From: JAAFHI01 sp039793685
GTDB lineage: Bacteria > Acidobacteriota > Blastocatellia > Chloracidobacteriales > Chloracidobacteriaceae
Reading direction: 5' to 3'
Assembly (NCBI GenBank): GCA_039793685.1
Contig: JBDRAL010000049.1
Coordinates: forward strand, 1 to 64,000
DNA: 64,000 nt
The notes beneath the pieces are model-generated. The model made no database searches. It was not told the DNA's origin and was given only the letters and a program-made list of their open reading frames with translations. The translations under genes were made by a program, and so were the position numbers. This document shows positions 35,911 to 44,102 of the stretch, piece after piece. Position 1 is the stretch's first letter. Each line of letters begins with the position of its first letter.

Positions 35911-37185
35911 ATGAAACCTGCATTTTTCAGCCACTCCGCCCGCATTCAATCCGTTTGTCTCGCCGCCACGCTCCTGACCGCTTCCGCCGTCGGCCTCGCC
36001 CAGCAACGGCGCGGCACGGGTGCCGCCGGCGCGCCGACTGCCGCGCCCGCCGGACGCCTCAATGTCGTCAAGACCGGCATCAAGGTCGAACCCCGCTCCC
36101 GCGTCGCCATCGGCGACGGCATCATCGTCTACGGCACGGGCTTCAACGGCGTCGACTACATCCAGCCTGGCGACACCGCCGGTCGCGGCATCCCCGGCGG
36201 CGACGAATTTTCCTCGGCGGAATTCGTGGTCTGCGGAAAGAAGATCGTTCTCGCGAAAAACTTCAACGTCTCGGTCTACGACACGGCGACCAAGACGATG
36301 GTTGACATTCCGGAAAGCGAAGTCCGGCTGTCGTCGATGTCGAGCGAAATGTACAACGCGCGCGCCATCGCCGCCGACGGCCCCTACTGCATCGTCAGCA
36401 ACGATCATTCCTCGGTCGCCGACCAGTCGGTCGTCAAGCTCATCGACACGAGCGGCCCCAAGCCGAAACTGGTCAAGCTGCCCGTCGCCGACACGCGCCT
36501 GAAGGTTCATCAGGTCGCCATCGACGCGGCGACCCGGCAGGCGATGGTCATCTTCGAGGTTGACCGCCAGATTCTTGTCTACGACATCGACAACCCGAAC
36601 GCCCAGCCGAAGTACTTCAAGCTCGGCGACTACGGCCCGGTTTCGACGCCCGTGAAGTTCAAGGGCGGCAAACTGTTCTATGTCGGCGACTATCAGGGAT
36701 CGAACTACTTCTGCGCCCTCGAAATCGCGACCGGCAAGGTGTGGTACGCGAAGACCAAAGTCTGGGCCTACCCGTTCGCGACCAACGGCTCCACCTACTG
36801 CGTCTTTCTCAATCGTGAAGCGAATGATTCGAGCGCGCTCGAATACCGGTCGAGCATCGGGCAGTACGGCGGTGAACCCAATCCCGCGGTCGCGTCCGGC
36901 GGATTCGTCAGCGGCAAGACCAACGCCGACGGCCTCGTCGGGTTCGGCAGCAGCGCGGCGATGACCTCTGACGGCAAGCTGATCTTCATGGCCGGTCAGG
37001 CGGAAATCAGCGACGGCGAACACCTCCACGTCTCGCGCGGCGGCGGCGCCTTCACGCTCGTGCCCGACGCCACCGAAAAACCCGCCTTCCTGCGCGCGTC
37101 CGACGTCGTCGCCACCGATTCCCTCGTGGCCTTCAAGGTCGGCGACCGCTCCGAAACGAAGCTCGGCTACATCAGGCTCCAGTAG
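35911..37185 (+). CDS. Secreted beta-propeller-like protein, function unknown
   Basis: 424 residues with a signal peptide (cleavage near VGLAQQ). After an Ala/Gly/Pro-rich spacer the mature part carries repeated strands of the form IGDGIIVYGTGFNG, VSVYDTATKTMVDIPE, QILVYDIDNPNAQPKYFKLG, YFCALEIATGKVWYAKT and AMTSDGKLIFMAGQAEISDG, about 50-60 residues apart, as in WD40/PQQ-like propellers. No catalytic motif is seen. It is the first of four co-oriented envelope genes, but a strong terminator separates it from the next. Confidence 0.7.
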   Translation: MKPAFFSHSARIQSVCLAATLLTASAVGLAQQRRGTGAAGAPTAAPAGRLNVVKTGIKVEPRSRVAIGDGIIVYGTGFNGVDYIQPGDTAGRGIPGGDEFSSAEFVVCGKKIVLAKNFNVSVYDTATKTMVDIPESEVRLSSMSSEMYNARAIAADGPYCIVSNDHSSVADQSVVKLIDTSGPKPKLVKLPVADTRLKVHQVAIDAATRQAMVIFEVDRQILVYDIDNPNAQPKYFKLGDYGPVSTPVKFKGGKLFYVGDYQGSNYFCALEIATGKVWYAKTKVWAYPFATNGSTYCVFLNREANDSSALEYRSSIGQYGGEPNPAVASGGFVSGKTNADGLVGFGSSAAMTSDGKLIFMAGQAEISDGEHLHVSRGGGAFTLVPDATEKPAFLRASDVVATDSLVAFKVGDRSETKLGYIRLQ

Positions 37186-37194
37186 CGTCATCCC

Positions 37195-37231
37195 GGGCGG
37201 GAGTCGCCTCCATCTCCCGCCCGCTTTTTTT
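37195..37231 (+). terminator. Rho-independent terminator after propeller-like gene
   Basis: Stem GGGCGGGAG (37195-37203) / CTCCCGCCC (37214-37222), loop of 10 nt, then GC and seven T. Confidence 0.92.
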
Positions 37232-37272
37232 CCAACCAGCCCCGAAAAACAAAAACAATTCAGGAGACAGCG

Positions 37273-38169
37273 ATGTCACGCATTCATTCACGCCTTGTCA
37301 CCCGCCTGCTTCTTCTCGCCGTGGTCGGATTTTTCGCCACGCAGGCGTCCTTCGCCCAGTTCGAAAACGCCAGAATCGAATTCTTCCCCGGCGGGAACGA
37401 GCATCCGAAATCCTTTTCCGAAATCATCCCGGTCGGGAAGCCGCTGGCCGACCCGGTCGTTCTCAAGGAAGCCAAAGGCGAAACCCAGAAGGACACCAAC
37501 GTGTTCTTTCGAATTTCGTGGCCGACGCCGCTCGCCGAGGACCAGCGCGCCGTGATGGTCATCATGGACGATCAGGGCCGCCGGGTGACGACGCAGGGCC
37601 ATCCCTTCATCGACAAGGGCGCGACCTCGGTCAGCGGACGCTTCATCCTCAAGCGGGGCAGCTATTTCCTGCGCCTCGCGAGCAGCGACGACGAGGATCA
37701 CGTTTACGTCCAGCGCGCGTTCAAGGTGGTGGATGAAGCCGGAAAAACGTCCGAAGCCTTCGTCAGCAACAGCGCGAAAATCTGGATTTGCGAGGACACC
37801 GACGACAACCTCGCCCCGCTCCGCTTCACGGGCGATCCCGACAAGCGGGTCTTCAACTGGTCCGCCGGGAAGGATTTCAACATCCTTGTCGTCAACCCGA
37901 AGCCCTTCAATGTCAACCAGTTGCTGACGGTCATCCACCGTCAGAACGCCGACGGCACGGACGGACGGTTCGTGAGCGAACTTCAAACGACCACGCTTGA
38001 GGACACGACCAGCAAATGGGCGTCGTCGGGTGGGGTCACCGAAGGCGGGCGCGGTCTCGAACCGGGTCGCTACACGGTCTACGTCATCGACGTCTACAAA
38101 CGCGACGTCAGCGAACACAACGGCAACTTCACCGACTACTTCGCCAAGGTCACGCTCATCGTCCGCTGA
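37273..38169 (+). CDS. Secreted protein, paralogue A of a two-gene family
   Basis: 298 residues, with a signal peptide ending FATQASFAQFENA. CAGGAGA precedes the ATG. The body looks all-beta; recognisable blocks are FFRISWPTPLAEDQRAVMVI, SVSGRFILKRGSYFLRLASS and the C-terminal GRYTVYVIDVYKRDVSEHNG with NFTDYFAKVTLIVR. The same plan and ending occur in the next gene, so the two arose by duplication. No known family is recognised. Expected in the periplasm or on the surface. Confidence 0.75.
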   Translation: MSRIHSRLVTRLLLLAVVGFFATQASFAQFENARIEFFPGGNEHPKSFSEIIPVGKPLADPVVLKEAKGETQKDTNVFFRISWPTPLAEDQRAVMVIMDDQGRRVTTQGHPFIDKGATSVSGRFILKRGSYFLRLASSDDEDHVYVQRAFKVVDEAGKTSEAFVSNSAKIWICEDTDDNLAPLRFTGDPDKRVFNWSAGKDFNILVVNPKPFNVNQLLTVIHRQNADGTDGRFVSELQTTTLEDTTSKWASSGGVTEGGRGLEPGRYTVYVIDVYKRDVSEHNGNFTDYFAKVTLIVR

Positions 38170-38178
38170 ACGATTTCC

Positions 38179-38208
38179 GCGCGGCGCGGACGGCGATCCG
38201 CGTCGCGC
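38179..38208 (+). terminator. Strong hairpin between the two paralogues
   Basis: Stem GCGCGGCGCGGA / TCCGCGTCGCGC with one wobble and a 6-nt loop. There is no T-run, so it may slow decay or partly terminate rather than end transcription. Confidence 0.55.
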
Positions 38209-38253
38209 GCACCCTCAAAATTTTACTCCCGCATCCATCCTCCGGAGGTTCGT

Positions 38254-39132
38254 ATGTCCAAGTTTCTCAAGTACTTCTTCCTGCTGGCCGTCGTCGCGTT
38301 CTTCTCGCAGACCGCCTTTGCCCAGTTCGAGGGCGCGACCGCCACGTTTTACCGGGACGGAAAAGACAACCCGCAACCGAACGGCAATCCCTACATTCTC
38401 GGCGACCCGATCAGCAGCGGCCCGGTCGAACTCGAATTCAAGGGCGGCGAATACAACGTCTACTTCCAGATTCGCTGGAACAAGCCGCTCGCCGCGAACT
38501 TCCCCGGCCGTGTGCTGGTGACTAACGACAAGGACGAATACAAGGACCAACTCGACCCGCGCTATTTTCCCAAGGGCCTCCAGGACATCACCCATCGGTT
38601 CATTCTGCGTCCCGGAAATTACCGGCTGAAACTGGTCCACAAGGAAAATCCGGATCAGGTCTACTTCTCGACGAGCTTCAGCGTCATCGACAAGGTCGGC
38701 ACGCGGGTGGCGGGCAACCAGAAGGCCGGACAGGCGCAGTTCTGGGTCTGCGGCAAGGTTGACGACGACTGGAATCCGGTCGATCCGGCGGGAGACGCGG
38801 CGACCGGCCGGTTCAACCTCCGCGCGGGCCAGCCGTTCGAAATTCTCATCAAGAACGGCAACCCCTTCGGGACGCTGTTCCTCGGCATCGTCATCCACAA
38901 GCAGGGGCCGGATGGCAAGGACACCGATTTCGTGGACGAATTCCAGACCGATCAGCTCAACGAACAGACGACGACCAAGTGGGCCACCGAAGGCGGGCTG
39001 CCCGGCAACCTCCGGACGCTTTCCGCCGGGACCTACACCATCTACGTCATCAACTGGTACAAGCGGCAGGTCAACTACCATCCGGGAAACTTCACGGATT
39101 ACTACTCGAAAGCCACCGTCGTGGTCCGCTAA
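38254..39132 (+). CDS. Secreted protein, paralogue B of a two-gene family
   Basis: 292 residues, signal peptide MSKFLKYFFLLAVVAFFSQT ending FAQFEGA. CGGAGG lies 6 bases before the ATG. It shares with its upstream paralogue the FAQFE junction, VYFQIRWNKPLAANFPGRVL, FILRPGNYRLKLVHKENPDQ, FEILIKNGNPFGTLFLGIVI and the C-terminal GTYTIYVINWYKRQVNYHPG. A single Cys in AQFWVCGKVDDDWNPVD matches IWICEDTDDN in the paralogue. Function unknown; the mature domain is probably two beta-sandwiches. Confidence 0.75.
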   Translation: MSKFLKYFFLLAVVAFFSQTAFAQFEGATATFYRDGKDNPQPNGNPYILGDPISSGPVELEFKGGEYNVYFQIRWNKPLAANFPGRVLVTNDKDEYKDQLDPRYFPKGLQDITHRFILRPGNYRLKLVHKENPDQVYFSTSFSVIDKVGTRVAGNQKAGQAQFWVCGKVDDDWNPVDPAGDAATGRFNLRAGQPFEILIKNGNPFGTLFLGIVIHKQGPDGKDTDFVDEFQTDQLNEQTTTKWATEGGLPGNLRTLSAGTYTIYVINWYKRQVNYHPGNFTDYYSKATVVVR

Positions 39133-39142
39133 CTACCTGAAC

Positions 39143-39188
39143 GGCGGTCATTTCCGGCAATTACATCCGGGAATGGCCGCCTTTTTTT
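39143..39188 (+). terminator. Rho-independent terminator after paralogue B
   Basis: Stem GGCGGTCATTTCCGG / CCGGGAATGGCCGCC (two wobble pairs) with a 9-nt loop, followed by seven T. Confidence 0.9.
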
Positions 39189-39207
39189 CCGCCGGGAGGA
39201 AAAGACG

Positions 39208-39579
39208 ATGCCGAACGCCGCCCCCCGCGAACCCCTGACCATCAAGCAAACCGCCCTCGGCGTCGGGATGTTCACGCTCGGCATTCTGGCTCCCTTCCCG
39301 CCGGTGCTGCTCATCAAGCCGCTGTTCGTGGTGACCGTTTCGCTCGGCGTGGCCACCCTGATCTCGACGGTCCTGATCCCAAAATTTGCGATCACGATGT
39401 ACGTCGCGGCTTTCGTCCTGCTGGTCGCCGGGTTTCTCGTCGCCTTCGTCGGCCTCGCCGCCTTCCGGCTGCGTCCCCTCGCCTCGTTTCTGCTCGGGCT
39501 GGCGCTTTCCCTCTGGGCCTTCATCCTTTATTTCGGATTGTGGTACGCGATTGCGTACAAGGGCGCGGGCTACAAATAA
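39208..39579 (+). CDS. Small multi-pass membrane protein, function unknown
   Basis: 123 residues with three to four hydrophobic segments (TALGVGMFTLGILAPFPPVL, FVVTVSLGVATLISTVLI, ITMYVAAFVLLVAGFLVAFV, SFLLGLALSLWAFILYFGLW). A strong GGGAGGA Shine-Dalgarno site precedes the ATG. No family is recognised. It lies between the secreted paralogue pair and the nuo cluster, but behind a terminator. Confidence 0.7.
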   Translation: MPNAAPREPLTIKQTALGVGMFTLGILAPFPPVLLIKPLFVVTVSLGVATLISTVLIPKFAITMYVAAFVLLVAGFLVAFVGLAAFRLRPLASFLLGLALSLWAFILYFGLWYAIAYKGAGYK

Positions 39580-39635
39580 GCCTTCCGGCGATACCTCGCG
39601 GACGATGCCGATTCCCGGAACTTTGCGAATCGGGG

Positions 39636-39669
39636 CATCGTACGCGCGCGATCCTAATAGTATATAGGG
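39636..39669 (-). repeat. 34-nt dispersed repeat, copy 1
   Basis: On the minus strand it reads CCCTATATACTATTAGGATC and continues GCGCGCGTACGATG. It is identical except for one base to 52163-52196, which lies in the opposite orientation 12.5 kb away. Confidence 0.85.
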
Positions 39670-39711
39670 GTTGTTGCCGCTGGTCGGGCCGCCTGCCGTG
39701 AATCTTCCGGG

Positions 39712-39852
39712 GGCACGCCGAAGGTGTGCCGGGAACTTAGCCGGTGGTGAAGCGGAGCGAAACCACCGGAACGGGCGGGATAAAAGAAACCGCACGCCGG
39801 AGGTGTGCGGGGAAATGTCGCTTCGCAAAAAACATGCGGACAGGATGTCCGC
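39712..39852. repeat. Cluster of four short hairpins upstream of nuoG
   Basis: Hairpins at 39712-39730 (GGCACGCC-GAA-GGTGTGCC), 39741-39769 (CCGGTGGT...ACCACCGG), 39790-39810 (CCGCACGCC-GGA-GGTGTGCGG) and 39836-39852 (GCGGACA-GGA-TGTCCGC). Hairpins 1 and 3 are near copies. Trinucleotide GAA or GGA loops recur. The rest of the gap (39853-39989) shows no gene. Confidence 0.65.
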
Positions 39853-39989
39853 GCTCCAGGCCGCGCTTCAAGCCGACGTTTGCCCGACTTGTCAGAAAGA
39901 CGGGGGCAACGGTAGTATGCGCGCTTGATTGTACGTTTTCTTACCTCCCTGTTTTGCGCGCTACCCCCTTTGCGCCGGTCCCCGTTGTT

Positions 39990-42305
39990 ATGGAACTTGT
40001 CACGATCACGATTGACGGAAAGCAGTATCAGGCCCCCAAGGGCAAACTGCTGCTCGAATTCTGCGCCGAAGTCGGCATCGACATCCCGAATTTCTGCTAC
40101 TACCCGGACCTGACCTCGCAGGCGGCCTGCCGGATGTGCCTCGTGCGCGTCGAAAAAATCCCGAAGCTCGCCACCGCCTGCACCGTCACCATCATGGACG
40201 GCATGGTCGTGACGGCCAGTTCCGAGGAAGTCATCGAAGCGCGAAAAGGGATGCTCGACTTCATTCTCGGCAACCATCCGCTCGACTGCCCGGTGTGCGA
40301 CAAGGGCGGCCAGTGCGAGTTGCAGGACATGGCGTTTGAACATGGCGCGCTTTACGCCGATTACGACGTCAAGAAAAACAACAAGGACGAACGCCGTCTG
40401 TCGCCGTTCATCGCCTACGACGAACAGCGCTGCGTCAAATGCTACCGCTGCGTCCGCGTCTGCGAAGACTGGATGGACGTTCACGCGCTGACCAAGGTCT
40501 TTCGCGGAACGAAAGAGGTCATCGGCTTTTACGGCAACGATTTAAGCTGCGAACAGTGCGGCAACTGCGTCGAGGTCTGCCCGGTCGGCGCGCTGCTCTC
40601 GGTGGATTCGCGCTTCAAGTCGCGTCCGTGGGACATGAAGGAACAGCAGACGACCTGCACCTTCTGCGCCGACGGCTGCCAGTTGAACCTCGGCGTGCGG
40701 GGCGAAAACTACGTCCGCGCCGCCTCGAAGGATATGAAGGGCATCAACGGCGAATTTCTGTGCGTGAAGGGCCGCTACGGCAGCGCCTTCATCTCCAGCC
40801 CGGAACGCCTCAAGACGCCGCTCATCAAAAAGAACGGCGAACTCGTCCCGGCAACCTGGGATGAGGCGTTGAAATTCGCCGCCGAACGCCTGCGCGCGGT
40901 CACGTCCGCCCACGGCGGCGCGAGTGTCGCGCTCGTCGGCTCGCCGCGTATTACCAACGAAGCCAATTTTGCCCTCGCCCGCCTCGGACACGCGCTCGGC
41001 AGCCCGCATGTCGCCCACTTCCGCAATCAGGAACTCGGCGACTTTTACGCGCACCTGTCGGCCCCGGTCGCGACGCACGAAGACATCAAGCAGGCGACGA
41101 CGATTCTGATGCTCGGCGGCGACGCCACCGAGGATTCGCCGCTCGCCGGATTCGCCATCCGCGCCGCCAAGCGCAAAAAGAACGCGAAAATGCTGGTGGT
41201 CAACCGGCGTCCGACGAAAATCGCCCGCCGCCAGGCCGACGTGTTTCTCCACGTCCGTCCGGAAGGCGAAAACGCCATTGTCCGGGCGCTGCTCGACGAA
41301 TCGAGCCTCGCCGAAATGGCGAAAATCGCCGGTGTCACCGAAGCCGACCTGCGCGCGACGCGCGACGCGGTCTTCGCCGCCGACAATCTCGTGATCGTGG
41401 TCGGTCCGGAAGTCGAAGGCGCGGCGCTGAAAGCGGTGGCGCGGCTTGGGGAAGCAGTCAGTAGCCAGCAGTCAGCAGTTAGTAGTCAGCAGTCAGCAGT
41501 TAGTGATAAGGCTGAAGGCGAGGAGCCGAAACCCGCGAAGAAGATTTCGTATCTGGCGCTCGCGCAGTACAACAACTCGGTCGGCGCGTTCGACATGGGC
41601 CTCGCGGTCAACGCGGCGGACCTGCGCGGACACCTCGGTCACGCGGTCAAGGCCGCGTGGTTCGTCGGGGCCGATCCGGTGTCGAACCTCGGCGACGACT
41701 GGAAAGCGGCCATTCGCGGCCTCGATTTCGTTGCCGTCAACGAACTTTTCCTCACCGAAACCGCAAAACTCGCCGACGTGGTCTTCCCCGTCGCGAGCTA
41801 CGCCGAGCAGGACGGCACTTTCACAAACCACGCCGGACAGGTTCAGCGCGTCGCGCGCGTCCTCGAAGGCAAGGGCCAGTTGCGGCCCGACTGGCTGGTG
41901 ATTCAGGCGCTCGCCCGCGAACTGAAACTCGACGTGAAGTCGAAGGGATCGGCGGCGGCGTTGCTCAAGGACATCGGCGAGGAACACGCGGCCTACGCGG
42001 GCGTCAGCCTCGCCGCCATCAAGAACGCGGGCGGAGCGCTCCGCCTCAATCGTTCCCTGCCGGACGGGATCGCCCTCGCGCCCCTGCTCACCGCGCTGCG
42101 CGAACAGGTCGCGAGCATCGACGCGACGGCGAAACACGACACGCGCATCGTCGAAATGGGCGAAGGGCTGTTCCATCGCGGCACGCTGCTCAACCAGGTC
42201 CCGGTCTTCGAGGACGCCCAGCCGTTCTGGGAAGCCCATCGCGGCGAATGGGAAGGCATGAATCTGGAAGACGATTTCCGCGCCGCCGCTGCTTCCGCCG
42301 ACTGA
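39990..42305 (+). CDS. nuoG: NADH-quinone oxidoreductase subunit G
   Basis: Iron-sulfur subunit of complex I, on the cytoplasmic arm. 771 residues from the ATG at 39990; the upstream frame is translated hairpin cluster. N-terminal 2Fe-2S ligands (CYYPDLTSQAACRMCLV), HPLDCPVCDKGGQCELQDMA, CVKCYRCVRVCEDW and CEQCGNCVEVCPVGAL, then a molybdopterin-oxidoreductase-like domain starting CTFCADGCQLNLGVRG. At about residues 489-505 the protein carries an in-frame heptamer-repeat product (SSQQSAV repeated), in a loop between conserved blocks, absent from ordinary NuoG. The true nuo operon upstream part (A-F) is elsewhere. Confidence 0.95.
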   Translation: MELVTITIDGKQYQAPKGKLLLEFCAEVGIDIPNFCYYPDLTSQAACRMCLVRVEKIPKLATACTVTIMDGMVVTASSEEVIEARKGMLDFILGNHPLDCPVCDKGGQCELQDMAFEHGALYADYDVKKNNKDERRLSPFIAYDEQRCVKCYRCVRVCEDWMDVHALTKVFRGTKEVIGFYGNDLSCEQCGNCVEVCPVGALLSVDSRFKSRPWDMKEQQTTCTFCADGCQLNLGVRGENYVRAASKDMKGINGEFLCVKGRYGSAFISSPERLKTPLIKKNGELVPATWDEALKFAAERLRAVTSAHGGASVALVGSPRITNEANFALARLGHALGSPHVAHFRNQELGDFYAHLSAPVATHEDIKQATTILMLGGDATEDSPLAGFAIRAAKRKKNAKMLVVNRRPTKIARRQADVFLHVRPEGENAIVRALLDESSLAEMAKIAGVTEADLRATRDAVFAADNLVIVVGPEVEGAALKAVARLGEAVSSQQSAVSSQQSAVSDKAEGEEPKPAKKISYLALAQYNNSVGAFDMGLAVNAADLRGHLGHAVKAAWFVGADPVSNLGDDWKAAIRGLDFVAVNELFLTETAKLADVVFPVASYAEQDGTFTNHAGQVQRVARVLEGKGQLRPDWLVIQALARELKLDVKSKGSAAALLKDIGEEHAAYAGVSLAAIKNAGGALRLNRSLPDGIALAPLLTALREQVASIDATAKHDTRIVEMGEGLFHRGTLLNQVPVFEDAQPFWEAHRGEWEGMNLEDDFRAAAASAD
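41454..41504 (+). repeat. Heptamer arm inside the nuoG coding sequence
   Basis: About seven units of the AGTTAGT/AGTCAGC type (AGTCAGT AGCCAGC AGTCAGC AGTTAGT and on), read in frame because three 7-nt units make seven codons. It encodes SSQQSAV-type heptapeptide repeats. Same word and G-rich orientation as the intergenic elements at 5177, 29206 and 31267. No inverted partner is present. Confidence 0.9.
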
Positions 42306-42364
42306 TTTTCCGGCGGGTCGCGCGCCATCGCGATCCGCCGATTCCCTTTCGGGACACCGTACCC

Positions 42365-43387
42365 ATGTCACTCGCCCTGCTTGTCACCTGGATTGTCAAA
42401 CTTCTCCTCGGCTTCGTCATTCTCATGACGACGGTCGCCTACCTGTCGCTGTTCGAACGCCGCCTGCTCGGCTTCATTCAAATGCGACAGGGACCGAACC
42501 GCGTCGGCCCCGGCGGAATCTTCCAGCCCATCGCCGACGGCCTGAAGTTCATCTTCAAGGAAGACATCACGCCGCTCGACGCCGACAAATTCCTCTACGT
42601 CATGGCCCCGGCCCTGTCGCTGGTTCCGGCGCTGATGACGTTCGTGCTGATTCCCATCGGCGGCAGCGTGAAACTTCCCTTTCTGGCCGACCCGATTGAA
42701 CTTCACGTCACGCATGTCAACGTCGGCGTGCTGGCCGTTCTGTCGATGACGGGGATGGGTGTCTACGGCATCGTCATGGCCGGGTACGCCTCGAACAACA
42801 AGTACAGCCTGCTCGGCGGCCTCCGCTCCTCCGCCCAGTTGGTGAGTTATGAACTCGCCATGTCGCTCTCGATTGTCGGCGTACTGCTTCAGGCCGGCTC
42901 GCTCGACCTCGTGAAAATCGTCGAAAGCCAGAGCGCCGCGTTCGGGATGAAGTGGCATGTCTTCTGCTATCAGCCGCTCGGCTTCATCATCTTTCTCATC
43001 AGCATGATCGCGGAAACGAACCGCGCGCCGTTCGACCTGCCGGAAGCCGAAAGCGAACTCGTCGCCGGTTTCCACACGGAATACAGTTCGATGAAGTTCG
43101 CGATGTTCTTCATCGCCGAGTACGCCAACATGGTCACCGCCTCCGCCATGGCGACGGTGCTTTTCCTCGGCGGCTGGAACGGCCCCGGCGTGGCGGCCTT
43201 CCCGCTCCTCGGACCGGTCTACTTCGCCGCCAAGATGCTGTTCTTCCTGTTTCTCTACATCTGGCTGCGCGGATCGCTGCCGCGACTGCGCTACGACCAG
43301 TTGATGGATTTCGGCTGGAAATTTCTGCTTCCGCTCGCCCTCATCAATATCGTGATCACGGCGACGGTGGCGGTGATCGCACTCTGA
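42365..43387 (+). CDS. nuoH: NADH-quinone oxidoreductase subunit H
   Basis: Membrane subunit of complex I lining the quinone site. 340 residues, about eight membrane segments. Signatures: SLFERRLLGFIQMRQGPNRV, FIFKEDITP, LRSSAQLVSYELAMSLSIVG, ETNRAPFDLPEAESELVAGF and HTEYSSMKFAMFF. The start ATG is 60 bases after nuoG with no clear Shine-Dalgarno site. nuoI, which normally follows nuoH, is missing; nuoJ comes next across a repeat. Confidence 0.97.
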   Translation: MSLALLVTWIVKLLLGFVILMTTVAYLSLFERRLLGFIQMRQGPNRVGPGGIFQPIADGLKFIFKEDITPLDADKFLYVMAPALSLVPALMTFVLIPIGGSVKLPFLADPIELHVTHVNVGVLAVLSMTGMGVYGIVMAGYASNNKYSLLGGLRSSAQLVSYELAMSLSIVGVLLQAGSLDLVKIVESQSAAFGMKWHVFCYQPLGFIIFLISMIAETNRAPFDLPEAESELVAGFHTEYSSMKFAMFFIAEYANMVTASAMATVLFLGGWNGPGVAAFPLLGPVYFAAKMLFFLFLYIWLRGSLPRLRYDQLMDFGWKFLLPLALINIVITATVAVIAL

Positions 43388-43485
43388 TTTTCGATTGAAG
43401 ATTGAAGATTGAAGATTTTCGATTGCCGGAAATGTGCGTCTCCTCAATCGAAAATCTTCAATCTTCAATCGAAAATCTCCAATCA
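43388..43485. repeat. Inverted heptamer repeat (GATTGAA family) nuoH-nuoJ
   Basis: The left arm 43388-43425 has TTTTCGATTGAAGATTGAAG units directly behind the nuoH stop; the right arm 43443-43485 has CTTCAATC units ending 2 bases before the nuoJ ATG. The centre is about 17 bp. Confidence 0.9.
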
Positions 43486-43487
43486 CA

Positions 43488-43988
43488 ATGACGTTCGAAC
43501 AAATCCTTTTCATCCTTTTCGCGGGTATCGTCGTGGGCGGCGCGGTGAGCGTGCTGCTCCAGCGCAACCCGCTCTACAGTGCCTTCGCGCTGATTACGAC
43601 GTTCGTCGGGCTGGCCTGCGTGTACATCACGCTCAAGGCCCAGTTTCTCGGCGTGGTGCAGATCGTCGTCTATGCCGGGGCGATCATGATGCTGTTCGTC
43701 TTCGTCATCATGCTGCTCAACGTCCGCGAGGAGCAGACGGAGAGCGATCCGAACCGGTTTCTGACGTGGCTCGCGCTTCCGCTCGGCGCAACGCTGCTCG
43801 GCGCGCTCATTTATGTGATGACCAGGGTGAATATTGCGCCGGCGGTGAACGACGGCGGCGGCGGTACGGTCGAGCGCATCGGCACGAACCTGCTCACGAA
43901 ATACCTGCTTCCCTTTGAGGCCACGTCGGTCCTGATCCTGATGGCGGTTGTCGGGGCGCTCCACCTCGCCAAGCGCGAGAAAGAATGA
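43488..43988 (+). CDS. nuoJ: NADH-quinone oxidoreductase subunit J
   Basis: Membrane subunit of complex I, 166 residues, five predicted membrane segments. Typical stretches: LLQRNPLYSAFALITTFVGL, CVYITLKAQFLGVVQIVVYA, GAIMMLFVFVIMLLNVREE; the C-terminal segment ends VLILMAVVGALHLAKRE. The ATG at 43488 follows a repeat arm with no Shine-Dalgarno site; an in-frame ATG at 43434 would translate the repeat. The stop lies immediately before the next repeat. Confidence 0.95.
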   Translation: MTFEQILFILFAGIVVGGAVSVLLQRNPLYSAFALITTFVGLACVYITLKAQFLGVVQIVVYAGAIMMLFVFVIMLLNVREEQTESDPNRFLTWLALPLGATLLGALIYVMTRVNIAPAVNDGGGGTVERIGTNLLTKYLLPFEATSVLILMAVVGALHLAKREKE

Positions 43989-44087
43989 AGAATTTTTGAT
44001 TGAAGATTGAAGATTGAAGATTTTCGATTGTGAAGAATTTCCACAATCCGGTCTGAAATCGAAAATCTTCAATCTTCAATCGAAAAT
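43989..44087. repeat. Inverted heptamer repeat (GATTGAA family) after nuoJ
   Basis: The left arm 43989-44037 has GATTGAA GATTGAA GATTGAA GATTTTC and begins at the nuoJ stop. The right arm 44057-44087 has AATCTTC AATCTTC AATCGAAAAT. The centre is about 20 bp. It ends 15 bases before the next ATG, leaving room for AAAGGTG. Confidence 0.9.
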
Positions 44088-44102
44088 AAGAAAGGTGATT
44101 CG

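Noticed and set aside
39570..39638. 22-codon open frame starting from the ATG of dispersed repeat copy 1 (minus strand)
   Set aside because: Very short, overlaps the end of the 39208 gene in antisense, and has no protein-like features; the ATG is probably coincidental.
39744..39989. 82-codon N-terminal extension of nuoG
   Set aside because: It translates the hairpin cluster (Arg/Thr/Cys-rich, no homology); the 2Fe-2S domain starts properly at the ATG at 39990.
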